Of a DNA stretch of 64,000 nt, positions 1-13,749 are shown in pieces (the first letter of the stretch is position 1; the number at the start of each line of letters is the position of its first letter). The notes beneath the pieces are model-generated. The model was not told the DNA's origin. It searched no databases and saw nothing but the letters and a program-made list of their open reading frames with translations. The stretch spans positions 2,037,785 to 2,101,784 of the forward strand of contig KV748186.1 of the NCBI GenBank assembly GCA_001692895.1, written 5' to 3'. Origin of the DNA: Cenococcum geophilum 1.58 (lineage: Eukaryota; Ascomycota; Dothideomycetes; Gloniales; Gloniaceae). The position numbers were made by a program, and so were the translations under genes.

Positions 1-3000
1 AGCTCCGTGTTAACTATAACTATTTCCTTTTTAAAGAAGCTAAAATACTCTACCTCTTTAGTTAAACCACTAGGGACGCCTAACGGCACCTTTAAGCTAA
101 GTTTAAGGACGACTTCCCTATCTAATTTATATCCATTAATAAGATAATATAATACCTAGCGGTTATTTACGTTAACCTAAATAAAGTATAGAATGCCCGT
201 TATAACTATAATTACCTAATAATAAAACTAAACTAACCCTTTGCTAAATTCTAGACTTAATTTCTATACCTTATAGAAAAAGGCTAGGTTCCCCTTAAAA
301 ACTACTAATTAGACCTATATAATAAGCTAATAATCTAGCTATAAGAAAAAATTACTATAACCTTAGATAACCTGCTAACCTATAAAAGACTTATAGCTTA
401 TTACCTATTATTAGACTTAAAACTAAAGCGGATTAACGCCTGCCCTAATTAGTAGAAGCAACTCTATAATAATTGGAACTTGCTAGCTATACCTATAAGA
501 GCTAGAGTAGAAAGATATGTTATAACTGCTCTTTTACTAAAGGCGGTTATAACTATATACTAGTAAGCCTTACCTAACTAGTTACGTACTACGCTATTAA
601 CTAGTATTCGCTGTAATACTCTAATTAACCCTACCTTGGCTACGTGCTTTAACTATAATAAATAGGGTTATTTTACTTTATCCTGCCCGGAGCTAAAGGA
701 TATAGGCAATATTAAAGAGATAGAGGAAGGAGAAATGTTTAATAAGTTGGGAAAAGAAGAACCCTAGGGAAAGACTCTCCCCTAGGGTACCCTATAAAGA
801 GATTAATCTTAGTTAGTTAATAGGTGGAAAGTATTTTATGTTTCTATATATAGTATCTTAAAATGGATATAGAGTTAATATAACCGCTCTTATTAATACT
901 AGAGCAAATGGCTTCGCCTTTATAAATACTGCCTATATAAATAATATTGCTAAGTTTCTAAATGCAGAAGCTATCTAACTAAAGAAGCCTATTTAGGTAA
1001 AAGGCTATAACGGCTAAGCTAGTTGGCCTATTACCTACGTCTTAAAGTTATATATTACTCTTAACGGACGACACTAATATAGTATCCCCTTTTATATCCT
1101 AGACCTAGGGTTTTATAATATAATCCTTAAACGAAAATAGATGTCCTATTTTAATATTTGGTTAAATATATAATAAAGACAGTTTATCTAGCTGGAGAAT
1201 AGACTAAGGTTGCCCTCTTTTAGTAGGGAGATTTAAACTAACTATAAGATACTAGCCGTAAGGGCTGACCCTACCTATTAGTAGGATATCTAGGCCCGTA
1301 ACCTAGCCTTTACCTAAAAAAACGCCCGCCGTAAAGCTGGAAAGAACTCTATACTAATAAAGATACTTTCCTAAAGCGTTATATTTAAAGAGGACTCTAT
1401 ATATAGATAATATTTAAATCATATAAATCTAACTGGTATGGAAAAGAACGTATTAATAGGATATAAGGGATAATATTTAAAAAATGCAATAGAAGCTAAA
1501 AGGAGTAATAATAACGCTAGTACCCTAGAAGTCCCTAAAGTTATATATACCCCTATTATTAGGCAACCCCCCTACTATAAATATTACTATAATTAGCGCT
1601 ATAGCGTTCTACTTTAATATATACCGGAAGGATAATAAGGTCTTTATAATAAGCCTATATAAAATTAACTAAATTATTAATAATAGAGAGAAAAGGCTAG
1701 CTAAGGAAACTAATAAAGAACTAGTTAAACGCCTCCTTTTTATTATTTATATAAACTATAAGGATGTATTCTTAAAGGCGGCCTTAAATAAGTTACCCCC
1801 CTACTAGATATATAATTATAAGATTTAATTAGAAGCTAATAACTTACTAGGCTATAGCCCCCTCTACTATTAATTAATAGATAAGCTAAAAGTAATAAAG
1901 TAGTACTTAATTAATAACCTAGATAAAGGTTTTATTAAGCTAAGTTAAGCCCCTTTTACTTCCCCTATCCTATTTGTAAAAAAGCCTAATAAAGGCCTTT
2001 ATTTTTATATTAACTATTAAAAGCTAAACGCTATTACTTAAAAGGACCGGTATTTTATTTCTTTAATTAATAAGATCCTTATATATCTAAGCTAGGCAAA
2101 GATCTTTACTAAATTTAATATCTACTAAGCTTTCTACTAAATTAGGATAGACCTTATATCCGAAGATTTAATAACGTTCTATACCTATTATAGTTTCTAT
2201 AAATATAAAGTTTTTCCTTTTAGACTAATAAACGGACTGGCTACGTACTAAAGGTATATAAATGACGTTCTTTTTAATTACCTTAACGAATTCTATACGG
2301 CATACCTAGACGATATTCTTATATACTTAGATAATAAACTTAAGCATTAAGTTTATATTAAGAAGGTCTTAGAGAGACTACGGAACGTAGGCTTATAAGT
2401 TAATATTAAGAAATGCAAGTTTAGGGTAAAACGTATAAAATACCTTAGGTTTATTATAACTATAGAAGGAATTAAGGTTAACCCTAAGAAGGTAGAGGTA
2501 ATCTGTAACTAAAAGCCCCCTTATATAGTAAAAGAAATCTAATCCTTTCTTAGCTTTTATAACTTCTATGACTAGTTTATCTATAACTATAGAATTATAG
2601 TAAAACCTTTTATACAACTAACCAGGAAGGATACGCCTTTTATCTTTAATAATAGCTATATAAAGGATTGGCTTATCTCTTCCCTAATTTTTTATTACTA
2701 TAACCCGGACCTTAAATTAATGCTAGAAACGGACGCCTCTAATAGGGTCGTAGTGGGAATCCTATTATAGTTATATCTAAATAGCGAATGGTACCCTATG
2801 GCTTTTTTCTTAAAGATAATAGACCTGGCTAAGTATAACTACGAAGTATATAATAAAGAAATGCTAGCTATTATTTAATTACTTTTCTAATAGTATGTAG
2901 AGCTTAAAGGTATAAACTCCTGGATTAAGATATATATAGATTATAAAGTCCTAAAGTACTTTATAATTATAAAGCAGCTTATTAAATAATAAGCCTAGTA

Positions 3001-5301
3001 GGCTAAAATACTCTCTTAATTCTTTTTTATAATTATATATTATTCTAGTAAGTAAAACTCTAAGGCTAATACCTTAACCTAAAGAGAATAAGATATAGGA
3101 CCCTAGGATAAGCTAAAGACCTAATATTAAACGCGCGCCCTTTTTTATCTAGAATAGCTTAACCCGCGGATTCTTAAGGAGCTAAACTTCTAGTAAAACG
3201 AGCTAGTACTAATAGAGGAGTTCTTAGATAAGCTAATAGGGCTAATTAACCGCCTTTTAATTGTAAACCGTATAGCTAATGCCTTAAGGGTCCTCCGCGA
3301 ATAAGCCGTAAAAGGAAACCCCAATTTTAAGATGGAGGAAGGATTGCTCCTATACTAGGAGCGGCTTATAGTCCCTAATATTAATAATTTATGGACTAAA
3401 CTAATCCGCGAAGCTTATTGCTAAGTCTTTATAGTATACCCTAGCAAGAATAAGACCCGTAAAATTATTAACTGCCGCTATTACTGGCTAAGAATAGTTG
3501 TGGATATTAATTAATATATACGGAACTGCGAAGACTGCTAGAGAGCTATAATCCCATAGGATAAGACCCTAGGGCTACTTAAGCCACTCCTAATACTAGA
3601 GCGCCCTTAGTAGTATATCTTTATAGACTTTTATAAACTACCTAAGGACCGTAACGGATATAATATAGTTATAGTTATAGTCAACCGCTTTAGTAAACGC
3701 CCGTTCTTAATTCCCTATTATAAGAATATTGATGCTAAAGAGGTAGCCTGGCTATATATCTATTACGTCTACTAAATCTATAGACTACTAGATACTATTG
3801 TGTCTAATTATAGGCTATAGTTTATATTAGCCTTCTAGAATAAGTTTACCTAGATCCTAAGTATTAAGCTAAAGCTTTCTACGGCTTATTACCCCTAGAT
3901 AGACGGTTAGACAGAGATTGTAAATTAGTACCTAAACTAGAGGCTTAGGCCCTTTATTAACTATTTCTAGGACAACTGGTCTAAACTACTACCCTTAATA
4001 GACTACGCGCAAGTAACCCTACCCTATAACTCTATAGGGTTTGCTCCGATTTAGCTAGAAATGGGATACTTACCCTATATAAGCTTTAACTAGAAAAGGC
4101 TAGAAGAACCCTAGACTATATAAGAGAAGCTATTCTATACTAAGGCCTAATAGTACGCTAAATAATTAGAGGAGGCCTGGATGGTAGCCTATAAGAACCT
4201 AAAAAAAGCTTAGAGGTTAATAGAATAGTAAGCGAATAAATACTATTAAGAGCCCAATTTTACCCCTAGTAATATAGTCTAGGTTATAATAAGGAATTAG
4301 AAGACCGAACGACCTAGCTATAAGCTGGACTATTAAATAGTAGGACCGTATAAGGTTTTTAAGAAGATAGGCAACTTATATAAAATAAAGCTCCTAAATT
4401 TAATTAGGGTTTACCCTATTTTCTTACCGGATAAGTTACAGAAAGCTATAAATAACCTATTGCCTAGATAAAAGAACGAGCCTCCCCTACTAGTTTAAGT
4501 AAACGGTGATAGTAAATAGGAGGTTAATAAAATACTGGCCTATAAGATAGTATAGGGAACGCTAAAATACCATATTTAATAGAAGGGCTATAATCCTAAC
4601 CCAACCTAGTACCCTATATAGAACTTTATAGGCTGCCCCTAAAAGCTTAAAGAATTCTATAACTAATACCCTAATACGCCTAGACCCCTAAAGTACCTAG
4701 ACAAATAGATAGAATACTAGTATAATAAAGATAATAAGTTACCGGAAGAACATAGGGATAAAAACGCCCTAGAGCCCTAATACAGCTATCTACTAAATTC
4801 TGCTATATTCTGCCGTTTTCTGCTAGTACCGTAAAATATCAGATATCTAGGAACTTTAACCGCCGGTTAAAGTTATCTAATTAGTTAGATCCGTACTAAG
4901 ACTTTTAGTGGCTACTCTTTCTAGCCTAGTGCTTCCACTTAGCCTATAATTGCCCTTTATACTTAGTCTAGATATACTTATATCCCCTTTATCTCCCTAT
5001 CTTATATTTTATAATCTTATATTTATAAGCCTAGTGCTACCCTATTTCTAACTAAGCCTAAAGGTAAGCTTTCTTTAAAGAGGGGGGTGATGTAACAGCG
5101 CTATCGCATATTACCTGCTAAATTCTGCCATATTTTACCGACCTATAATTGGCCCGCCTAAAGCTAGCGCCTTAGCGGCTTACCCTATATATTTGTTTAC
5201 ATCGGTCCTAGCGACCCCTTTTCCTTCTCTTTAGCTTAGTATCTTTATAATATAGCATTTGTTTAAGCTTTGGTTTAGAGGCATTTATTTAAGCCGTGAC
5301 A
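1..5301 (+). mobile_element. Ty3/Gypsy chromodomain retroelement A (fossil, 5' end outside window)
   Basis: This is a decayed Gypsy/chromovirus copy. Recognisable parts in order are a gag zinc-knuckle region (about 640-700), an aspartic protease region (about 880-970), reverse transcriptase (about 1830-2480), RNase H (about 2690-3100), integrase with its zinc-binding head (about 3390-4200), and a chromodomain with the W-K-G-Y type core (about 4510-4720). A purine-rich tract at about 5076-5090 directly precedes the 3' LTR. The 5' LTR lies left of the window. The copy is broken many dozens of times with mostly transition-type changes, as expected of an old element hit by RIP. Base composition is very AT-rich. 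Confidence 0.85.
5091..5301 (+). repeat. 3' LTR of element A
   Basis: The LTR begins TGTAACAGCG immediately after the purine tract AGGGGGGTGA and ends in TGACA, so it has the usual TG..CA boundaries and is about 211 bp long. No second copy is present in the window, so its age cannot be judged from LTR divergence. The right edge is inferred from the TG..CA rule and the change of sequence character after 5301. Confidence 0.6.
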
Positions 5302-5622
5302 GGATATAGCTTAACCGCTATAACTTCCGCTAGTTTATAAACTTTATGGAAACTTATACTTAATAGATAGATTTAAAGCCCTTTAAAAACAAAAACGGTA
5401 GTATCTATAAAAAGGAGAAGATTGGGTTTATCTAGGCTAAAATTAAGCTAGTAATTTGTGACGAAATAAAGCGCGTAGGAGCCCTATCGCGGATTACCGT
5501 ATATACGGATTTTAAATAAGCAGTTCTAAACGCTAAAGATATAGTAAAGAATTAGACCTCTTCTAGTAGGAAGCTGGGGGGTTACTAAAAGCGCAGGCAC
5601 TTTAGTAATAATATAGGGCAGG

Positions 5623-6060
5623 TGTTACGGACGCTTTAAGTACAATGTTACGACTACTTAGAAAAGAGACGGAAGAAGCTAGTTAGTTAATATAGGCACG
5701 GTCTAGGATAGAGCCGATAGAACTATATAACGAGGAATGGTAACCAAGGTCATATAATATGATCTGTATAATCTATATAATCTATATAATCTATAATAGA
5801 GCAGATAAAGCACACATATATCACGTATAAGAAGGATTTTATAGGAGTACGGTTGTGTATTTAAGGACCCTTAGTCCCTACCTAGATAGTTCCTTCCTTA
5901 TAGTAATTCTCAGAATATAATTAGAGTTAATCTATTAGGCAACCACTCTACTAGTTATTAGTACGTTATTAACTTTTATACTTACATTTCCTATACACCT
6001 AGCCTAATAATAAGCCTATCGTAGTTCTTGCTATAAGGTTCCGTTATACAATTACTACCT
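5623..6060 (+). repeat. 5' LTR of element B
   Basis: It begins TGTTACGGACGC and ends near a CCGTTATACA box. It aligns along its length with 13324-13749. Differences that can be read off are mostly transitions, plus small length differences in a short internal repeat of the type ATAATCTAT. Confidence 0.85.
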
Positions 6061-7620
6061 AGTTACGGTATTAATATAAGAAGTTAAACAATATGCCACC
6101 AAAAGCAGCCACCACAACGCCATTAACGGCAGCAACTACTCCAAAAACAGGAGGTGATATTAGTATAGCAGATACTAACTTATAGCAACCTGTGACGGTT
6201 AAATAGCTATAGGAAATAGTTAACTAGCTAATAGCTAATAATATAGTATTAGAAGAAAGACTTAACAGGATAGGAGCAGCAAAGATTAAGCTACTATTAA
6301 TTAAGAGATTTATAGGAGAGAGGTTAAAGCTTAAAGAATTCCTTATATAGATGCACTTTAAGGTTTTATAAGAGGGAGTAAAGTTACCTATACCTATAGA
6401 TCGGATAGCCTATATAGGACTATTCTTATTAGAAAAAGCACTTAAGTAGTTTAAACCTTACCTTATGGAGATATAGGCGAATGGAATAACGACTACTAAC
6501 CAAGACGTGCAATTTATATTCTTAAGTTAGGAAGGATTCGCAGAATAACTTACGTAGATATTTAGAGACCTAAAAGAAATAACTATAGCGGAAAGGAAAC
6601 TCTAGAACCTTATACAATAAACTTTAGCAATTAAGTATATAATATAATTCCAGACACTAGCAATATAAGTAGAGTGGAATAATAGGGCGCTTATAGTATA
6701 GTATAAATAGGGACTTAAGGCTAAAGTCTAGGACGTAATTATCCTAATAAAAGATATGGACACCCTAAGGGAATTAATAGATTAAGCGATTAAGATTAAT
6801 AATAGGATCTTCTAAAGGGAATAGGCTAAGAAAGGCTAAGATAGAGTTCTATAGTTATATAAGGCGTAGAGTACGTAATGATAAAAGCTAAGTTAGAAAA
6901 TATAGTATGGCGCAGAGCTAATAGACCTAAGTAGTACTAAAGAAGCCTATAAGAAATGGAGTAAACTATAGAAACCCAGAGGATAAGAATTAAATAATTA
7001 AAGGTCTAAGGAGCAGAGGCTAAATTAGGGATCTTAATAGCAGAAGATATTTAGGCGGACTCTATAGTAAGAGAAATAGTTTAAAAAAGGAGCTTATATA
7101 AATTACGGAAAATAGGGTTATTATATTAAAGACTATAGAAGTGGGCAGAGTTACTATATAGTAAAAGGTATAAGACTAGCAGACGACATATATATATAGA
7201 GGGATAATAATATGCTATAAGGAACAAAGGAATATTTAATTAGAAGTTTTATATTTTGTTATAATAACGCATGCCAAATTTATAAGGACGCTAAGTATGG
7301 CGTAAGTTATTAGCTATAAGAGCTAGTACCTACAGAATATAGAGGAACTAATAAACTAGTTTATAGATTAGATATTAAGGACAATAAATTTAACGTAGGT
7401 AAAACATTCCGTGATAATAAGGTAATAAGGGCCGCTTACTAGGAGTAAGTAAACCTTAGAGATGTTATACTAGAGGTAGAGAATAATTCCACTATAGAAT
7501 AGGGAACATTAGTAGGGATTAAGACCCTACTAGACATAATGTCTGTCGCTTTATAAGATGTAAGAGAAGTAGGACAGTAAACTACTTCGGCACTTAATAA
7601 AGGTAAAAAGCTAAAGGCTT

Positions 7621-7955
7621 AAGATTCTTAAGATAAGATAAGAGATAACTAAGATTCTTAAGATAAAATAAGGCATACCTAAGGACCTATAATAGACGAA
7701 AACCGATAGAGCAGGGTAACAGCTTAGTTTAAAAACATATAAATAAGCTTGGGATAAGAGTTTCCTACAGCATAAGATTCTTAAGATAAGATAAGAGATA
7801 ACTAAGATTCTTAAGATAAAATAAGGCATACCTAAGGACCTATAATAGACGAAAACCGATAGAGCAGGGTAACAGCTTAGTTTAAAAACATATAAATAAG
7901 CTTGGGATAAGAGTTTCCTACAGCATAAGATTCTTAAGATAAGATAAGTAAGATT
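7621..7955 (+). repeat. 153-bp tandem repeat inside element B
   Basis: Two full units start at 7621 and 7774 (period 153), with a third partial unit from 7927. Each unit opens AAGATTCTTAAGATAAGATA and also holds a short inner repeat of the AAGATTCTTAAGATAA block. The two full units look almost identical, in contrast to the decay of the surrounding element, so the duplication may be younger than most of the decay. Confidence 0.9.
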
Positions 7956-10900
7956 TAAGACTCTTAAGACGAGATAAGAACACTATAAACGCCTAGTTAA
8001 ATTAAAGCGGGAGCTAAGCTTAAGTTAGAAGTAAGCTTAGGATTAAAGAATTTAAGGGGCTAAGATTTCGGAGTATAAATAAGGACACCTATAAATAAGA
8101 GGTAAAGAGCTTCTTTATAGATTAGAAAATCTATAATATAAATAGTAGTTAGACTAGGAGATAGATATATAAACCTAGAAGACTTACCAGAGGAACGCAG
8201 TATTTAGCCTAAAGATTAAAAGTTTAATACTAGGATTAAGAAGCAAGACGACTTTAAGGATTAGAGCGCAAGGCGTAAACCAAAAGAAACTATAGAAGAG
8301 TTTAGACAAAGAATTATTATATAGTAAGAATAGAAACTAGATAAGAGATCTAGCACATTAAAACATATAAAGGATAGAGCACTAGTATAAAGAATCATTA
8401 ATAGGCCGAGAGCAGGCATATTAAGAGCTAAGTAGCTTACTAAACTAGAAAATAAAGAGGATCTAGAGATTCTAACTAGGTTTAAAGAACAATATATAAA
8501 GGGCTATTATAATGCAGTAATAAGAAGATACTTCCTTACGGACAGACCGTATATACTCTAGCAGCTATACCAAAAGTGGTATAGACAAAGGCACAATAAT
8601 AAGTGGAAAGATTTCTATATATAGTTAGATAAAAAAGTTATCTAAAACCACCTAATTATAGAGAAGGCCATAACGCATATTAAAGGAGCCTTAATTATAA
8701 CGTTAAAGGATCTAAAGGAACGTTTAAAGGACTAGAGAAGTAAGAGATATATCTTAGTACCTATAAATAAAGTTATAATATTTAAATTAGTATAATAAAG
8801 GTTTAAACTTAGGGATAAAGATAAGCTAAGAGTTAACCTAAAGCACCTAGTATACTATATGTTATTATAGATTACGTATATAGACGACATATACAAAATA
8901 CATAAAAATCCAAAGGAAAAGAATTGGAAATACCCTATAAGGATATACTAGATAATAGACAAATAATAGTACAGAAATGCTAAATATATACATAGATAGC
9001 ATCTAGTAGAGGTCTAAAAGGAAGGAAGTTTAGTACTTTAACCAGAAAGATTCCTTATAGAAGAATACTTAGACAGATAATAGTGGTGGGAATACCTAGA
9101 AAATATGTATCTATAGTATATTAAAGATAAAAAGCGAACTAGGCATTAGCTAAAAAGTAAGCTAAGTGCACTAGGATTAAGTAGCTAATAGTTAGAAAAA
9201 GTAGAGGCCTACGGGACTAAAGGAAGCTAGTAGTAGAGCCTTAGACCCTTAAAGGAATTTAAGGATAATACCTAAATTTATAAATTAAGTAGTAAGATTA
9301 GCAGTTCAAAGCGCTAATAGATAGTAGAGTAATATAAAACTATATCTCACTAGTAGCAGTTAAGAGAATAGGACTACCTTATAAATAAAAGGAGCAACCT
9401 TACCTATTAGTTACGATTTTAGGAAATCTAATAACCTATAAAGGAGAAATTATTAATCTTAAAACAGGACCTATTTAGATAACTATTAAAGGAAGATAAA
9501 TTAAGATGTCTTTTAATATTCTACTATTAGGACGGGATAAGGCAGTATTAGGTATACCTTAGTTATAGGAATACAATCTAAAAATCAACTAGATTATAGG
9601 ATAGGTCGATATTAGAGATACTTAACGCCACAAGATATAACAATAAGCTAAGTTAGTATAGTACTAAGTAGGAGCAACCTATAAAGAAACAGAAAAAGGA
9701 CTAAGTTATATACTAAAAAGATACTATAAGTACGGTAAGAAACTATAGTTACCGAAAAGTAAAAAGCTATTAAAATATATAGTATAGAACTATAAGATAA
9801 AGTTAGAACTAGGAATAAGTCTAAAGTTCTTTCTAATCTATAAGCTTACCAAAGAAGAAGGTAGAGCGTTAAAAGAGTTTATCCAGGAAAATTTATAAAA
9901 GGGATATATTAGACCATCGCAGTTATTAGCGGGTTATTCAGTACTATTCATACTAAAGAAAAATGGCAAACTAAGGCTGTATATTAACTATAGATAGTTA
10001 AATAGTATTACTAGGAAGGATAGGTATCCTTTACCCTTAATTAGCAAAATCTAAGATAGAATAGGCAATACGCAAATCTTTATAAAGATAGATCTAAGAT
10101 AGGCGTACCATTAAATTAGAATTAAGGAAGGCGACGAATAGAAGGCAGCCTTTAGGTTAAAGGAAGAACTATATAAACTATTAGTTATACAATTTAGGCT
10201 TATAAACACACTAGCAACATTCTAAAAGCGTATTAATAATATATTAGGAGAATACTTGGACAAATTTATTATAGCATATCTTAACAATATTATTATCTAC
10301 TTAATAACTAAGGAAGAATACGGGGAACACGTTAAATAGGTCTTAAAGAGACTATAAGAAGAATAGATGCTAGTAGTAATTAAGAAATACAAGTTCTTTA
10401 CCAGGAAGACCAATTTCATTAAATTTATTATTAAACTAGGCCAACTTAGTATAGATCTAAAGAAGATTAAGGCTATAGTAAATTAGCAGGAACCAAAGAA
10501 CGTTATACAGTTAAGATTATTTCTAGGGTTTTGCAATTACTGTAAAAGGTTTATAGCACAGTAGTTAAAGAATATTAAGCTATTTACGCAGTTAATAAAG
10601 AAAGAAGAACTATAGGTATAGGGAAAAGAGTAAAGAGAACTCTTTAAGAAAACTAAAGAGTTATTTACCTAGGAGCCAGTTCTTAAGATTTATTAACTAG
10701 GACTAGAGACGGTTATAGAGATAGATGTATTAGACTATATATTAAGGGCGTACTTTATATAAAGATATTAAGATAGATAGCACCTAGTAGTATACTATAG
10801 TTGGAAGATAATACTACTAGAGTTAAACTATGACATCTATAACAAGGAGTTATTAGGTATAGTTATAGTATTAAAGGAATAAAGAGTATTCTTATAAGGT

Positions 10901-13323
10901 ATAGAGAAACTATTTATAGTTAAGACGGATTATAAGAACCTAATAGGATTTCTAATAATAAAGGAACTTAACTAAAGACAGGTTAGATGGGCAGAGATAC
11001 TTATAGAATACTATTTTAAGATTTAGCACACTAAAGATACAGACAATATGCGGGCAGATGCTCTAAGCCATAAAGCTAAACTATAAAATAAGGAAAAGCT
11101 ATTAGGGGCTTTATTACGAAAAGATACAAACAAATTAATTAGGTATAATTATCCGAAAATTATAGCAACTTAAGAAGATAATAAATTAAAGAAAGTCTAT
11201 AAGACACTAGAAAGCTTTTAGGTATAAAGAATTCTAAAAGTATAGCTAAAAGATCTATAGATGGATATATACAAAAATTAAGAAGCGAAGTATATCCTAA
11301 GAAGCATAGCAGAACAGTTTATAGAAGACTTCCATAAGGGACTAACTTAAGGACACAATAGAGCTACGAGCTTAGTGTTAAGACTCTAAAAGGAGTATAT
11401 TATTAACAGAATCTAAAGAATAGCTAGAAAAGTTATAAAGGAATATCTAGATTACTAAAGGAATAAACTAATAAGGTATAAGCCATATAGAGGGCTATAA
11501 CCTATTAAAATACTAGAGAGACTATAGGAGGTTATATTATAGGACTTTATTATTAAGTTGCTAAAATTAAAAAATCCTATTACCGGACAAGATCATAACG
11601 CAATCTTAGTAATAGTGGATAAGCTTATAAAGTAGGGATACTTTATAGCATATACAGAAGAAATCTCAGCAGAAGATATTGCTAGAATTTATATAAAAGA
11701 AGTATTTATAAGATATAGAGCACTAAGCAAGATTATATTAGATAGAGATCTAAGATTTATAGCAGTATTCTAGGAAGTATTCTTAGCAGAGTAAGGAGTT
11801 TAAGTAGTAACTTCTACCGTATATTATCTACAGACAGACGGTTAAATAGAAAGATTAAATTAAACACTAGAATAGTATCTAAGGCATTATATTAATTATG
11901 CATAGAATAATTAGGTATTGCTATTACCAGTTATATAGTTTATATATAATATAACACCTTAAGAAGGAATAGGCATATTACTATTTAAGGCAAATTACAG
12001 ATATAAGTTAAGAATATTGTTATCACTATAATAAGCAAAGAAAATAAGTAGTACAGCTAAAAAGAGAATAAAGGATTTAATAAATCTTTATATAGACCTT
12101 ATAGAATTAGTAAAGAAAGTACAAAAAAGAATAAAAAAGTACTATAATACTAAGAGATCTAAGGGACTAGATCTTAAGGAGGGAGATAAAGTATAGCTAC
12201 TATATAAAAATTTTAAGAGTTAATAACTAAGCAAGAAGTTAGACCATATCAGACTAGGACCTTTTAAAATTACGTAGAGGATTTCATTAGTTACGTTTAA
12301 GTTAAACCTACCAGCTAAAATAAAGATCTACCCTATACAGCACATCGCAATACTAAAGCCAGCATATAAGAATATTAAGCTACTAGTCTATAAAGCAGAC
12401 ACGTATAGAGGATAAGAAGAAGACAAATAGTAAGTTTTAAAGATCGTTAATTATAAGGATATTAACGACGAAATATAGTATAAGGTTAAGTGGATAGGCT
12501 ATACTAAGACTACCTAGGAGCTACTAAAGAATTTAAAAAACGCTATAGGAAAGGTATAGGAGTATTAGAAGAGATTAGGTTAGGTAGTATTAACAAAAAA
12601 GGATCGCCAAAGAATAAGTTACCTAAGGGGGACCCAAGAAAAGTAGTTGCTGAGCTACTTAGATCTATTTCCTTCTCTATTAGAGGAGAATCCGTTCTTT
12701 TATTACCTAGTTTCTATAAACCTTATTCTATAAGTTTCCACTCCTTAAAACAAACCTTCTTATACACCTTCTTAAGACGGATTAGTTAAGCGGACGCCGC
12801 TAAACGAGACTTAAGAGCCCGTTGCTGAGTATTAGCAGCCTCCTGTTCAGCGTCCTAAGATCGGCGCAATTTAGTAAGAGCAATAGACAGTTTATTATCT
12901 AGCCGCGTAGTAGCAGATTAAATATAAGACCCTAAGACAAATTAATTAGGGAACTAGACGACTATTAAGGGTAATAGATTGCGTATATTTAGCATTAGAA
13001 GTAGAGCGAACGTCACAGGACGAATAAATATTCACTTTAGTACACTCCGAGCAAGAGGACGGTTATCGCGAAGATGGGTTCGCTAACGCAACATAAACCA
13101 ACCCCTTTTTTAAACAGCGAGAATACGAAGACGGTATAATCTTACTAAGAGATAATATTACAGTAATAGTGCGAGCACGACGAGCAGTTAAGGAAGAAGA
13201 AATTGCTTTAGGTATAATAAGCAATAATATTAACCAAATTAATTAGACGGACATTACACCTCTAGTAAACAACTTGGAGATATTTTAAATCTTTAAGGAC
13301 AAAGATAAAAAGGAGGGAGATAG

Positions 13324-13749
13324 TGTTACGGACGCTTTAAGTACAATATTACAACTACTTAGAAAAGAGACGGAAGAAGCTAGTTAGTTAATACAGGCAC
13401 GGTCTAGGATAGAGCCAATAGAACTATATAACGAGGAATAGTAACTAAGGTTACATAATGTAATCTATATAATCTGTGTAATCTATATAATCTATAACAG
13501 AGTAAACAGAGCACACGTATATTATATATAAGAAGAATTTTATAGGAGTACGGTTGTGTATTTAAGGACCCTTAGTCCCTACCTAGATAGTTCCTTCCTT
13601 ATAGTGATTCTTAGAATATAATTAGAGTTAATCTATTAGGCAACCACTCCACCAGTTGTTAGTACGTTGTTAACTTTTGTACTTATATTTCCTACACACC
13701 TAGCCCAATAACGAGCCCATCGTAGTTCTTGCTACAAGGTTCCGTTACA
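13324..13749 (+). repeat. 3' LTR of element B
   Basis: It starts TGTTACGGACGC after a purine-rich tract (AAAAGGAGGGAGATAG) and ends CCGTTACA, followed by the target duplication GCAGG. It matches the 5' LTR at 5623-6060. Confidence 0.88.

Larger units (their letters stand above)
5623..13749 (+). mobile_element. Ty3/Gypsy chromodomain retroelement B (fossil, both LTRs present)
   Basis: This is a complete-length but heavily decayed copy of about 8.1 kb flanked by the 5-bp direct repeat GCAGG (5618-5622 and 13750-13754). Parts in order are the 5' LTR, a gag region (about 6090-9200) that contains 153-bp internal repeats, a protease region (about 9300-9560), reverse transcriptase (about 9850-10500), RNase H (about 10680-11080), integrase (about 11300-12060), a chromodomain (about 12430-12580), a purine tract just before the 3' LTR, and the 3' LTR. 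It is broken many dozens of times. The two LTRs remain readily alignable and differ mainly by C/T and G/A changes, so it is younger than C, which it interrupts. Confidence 0.88.
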
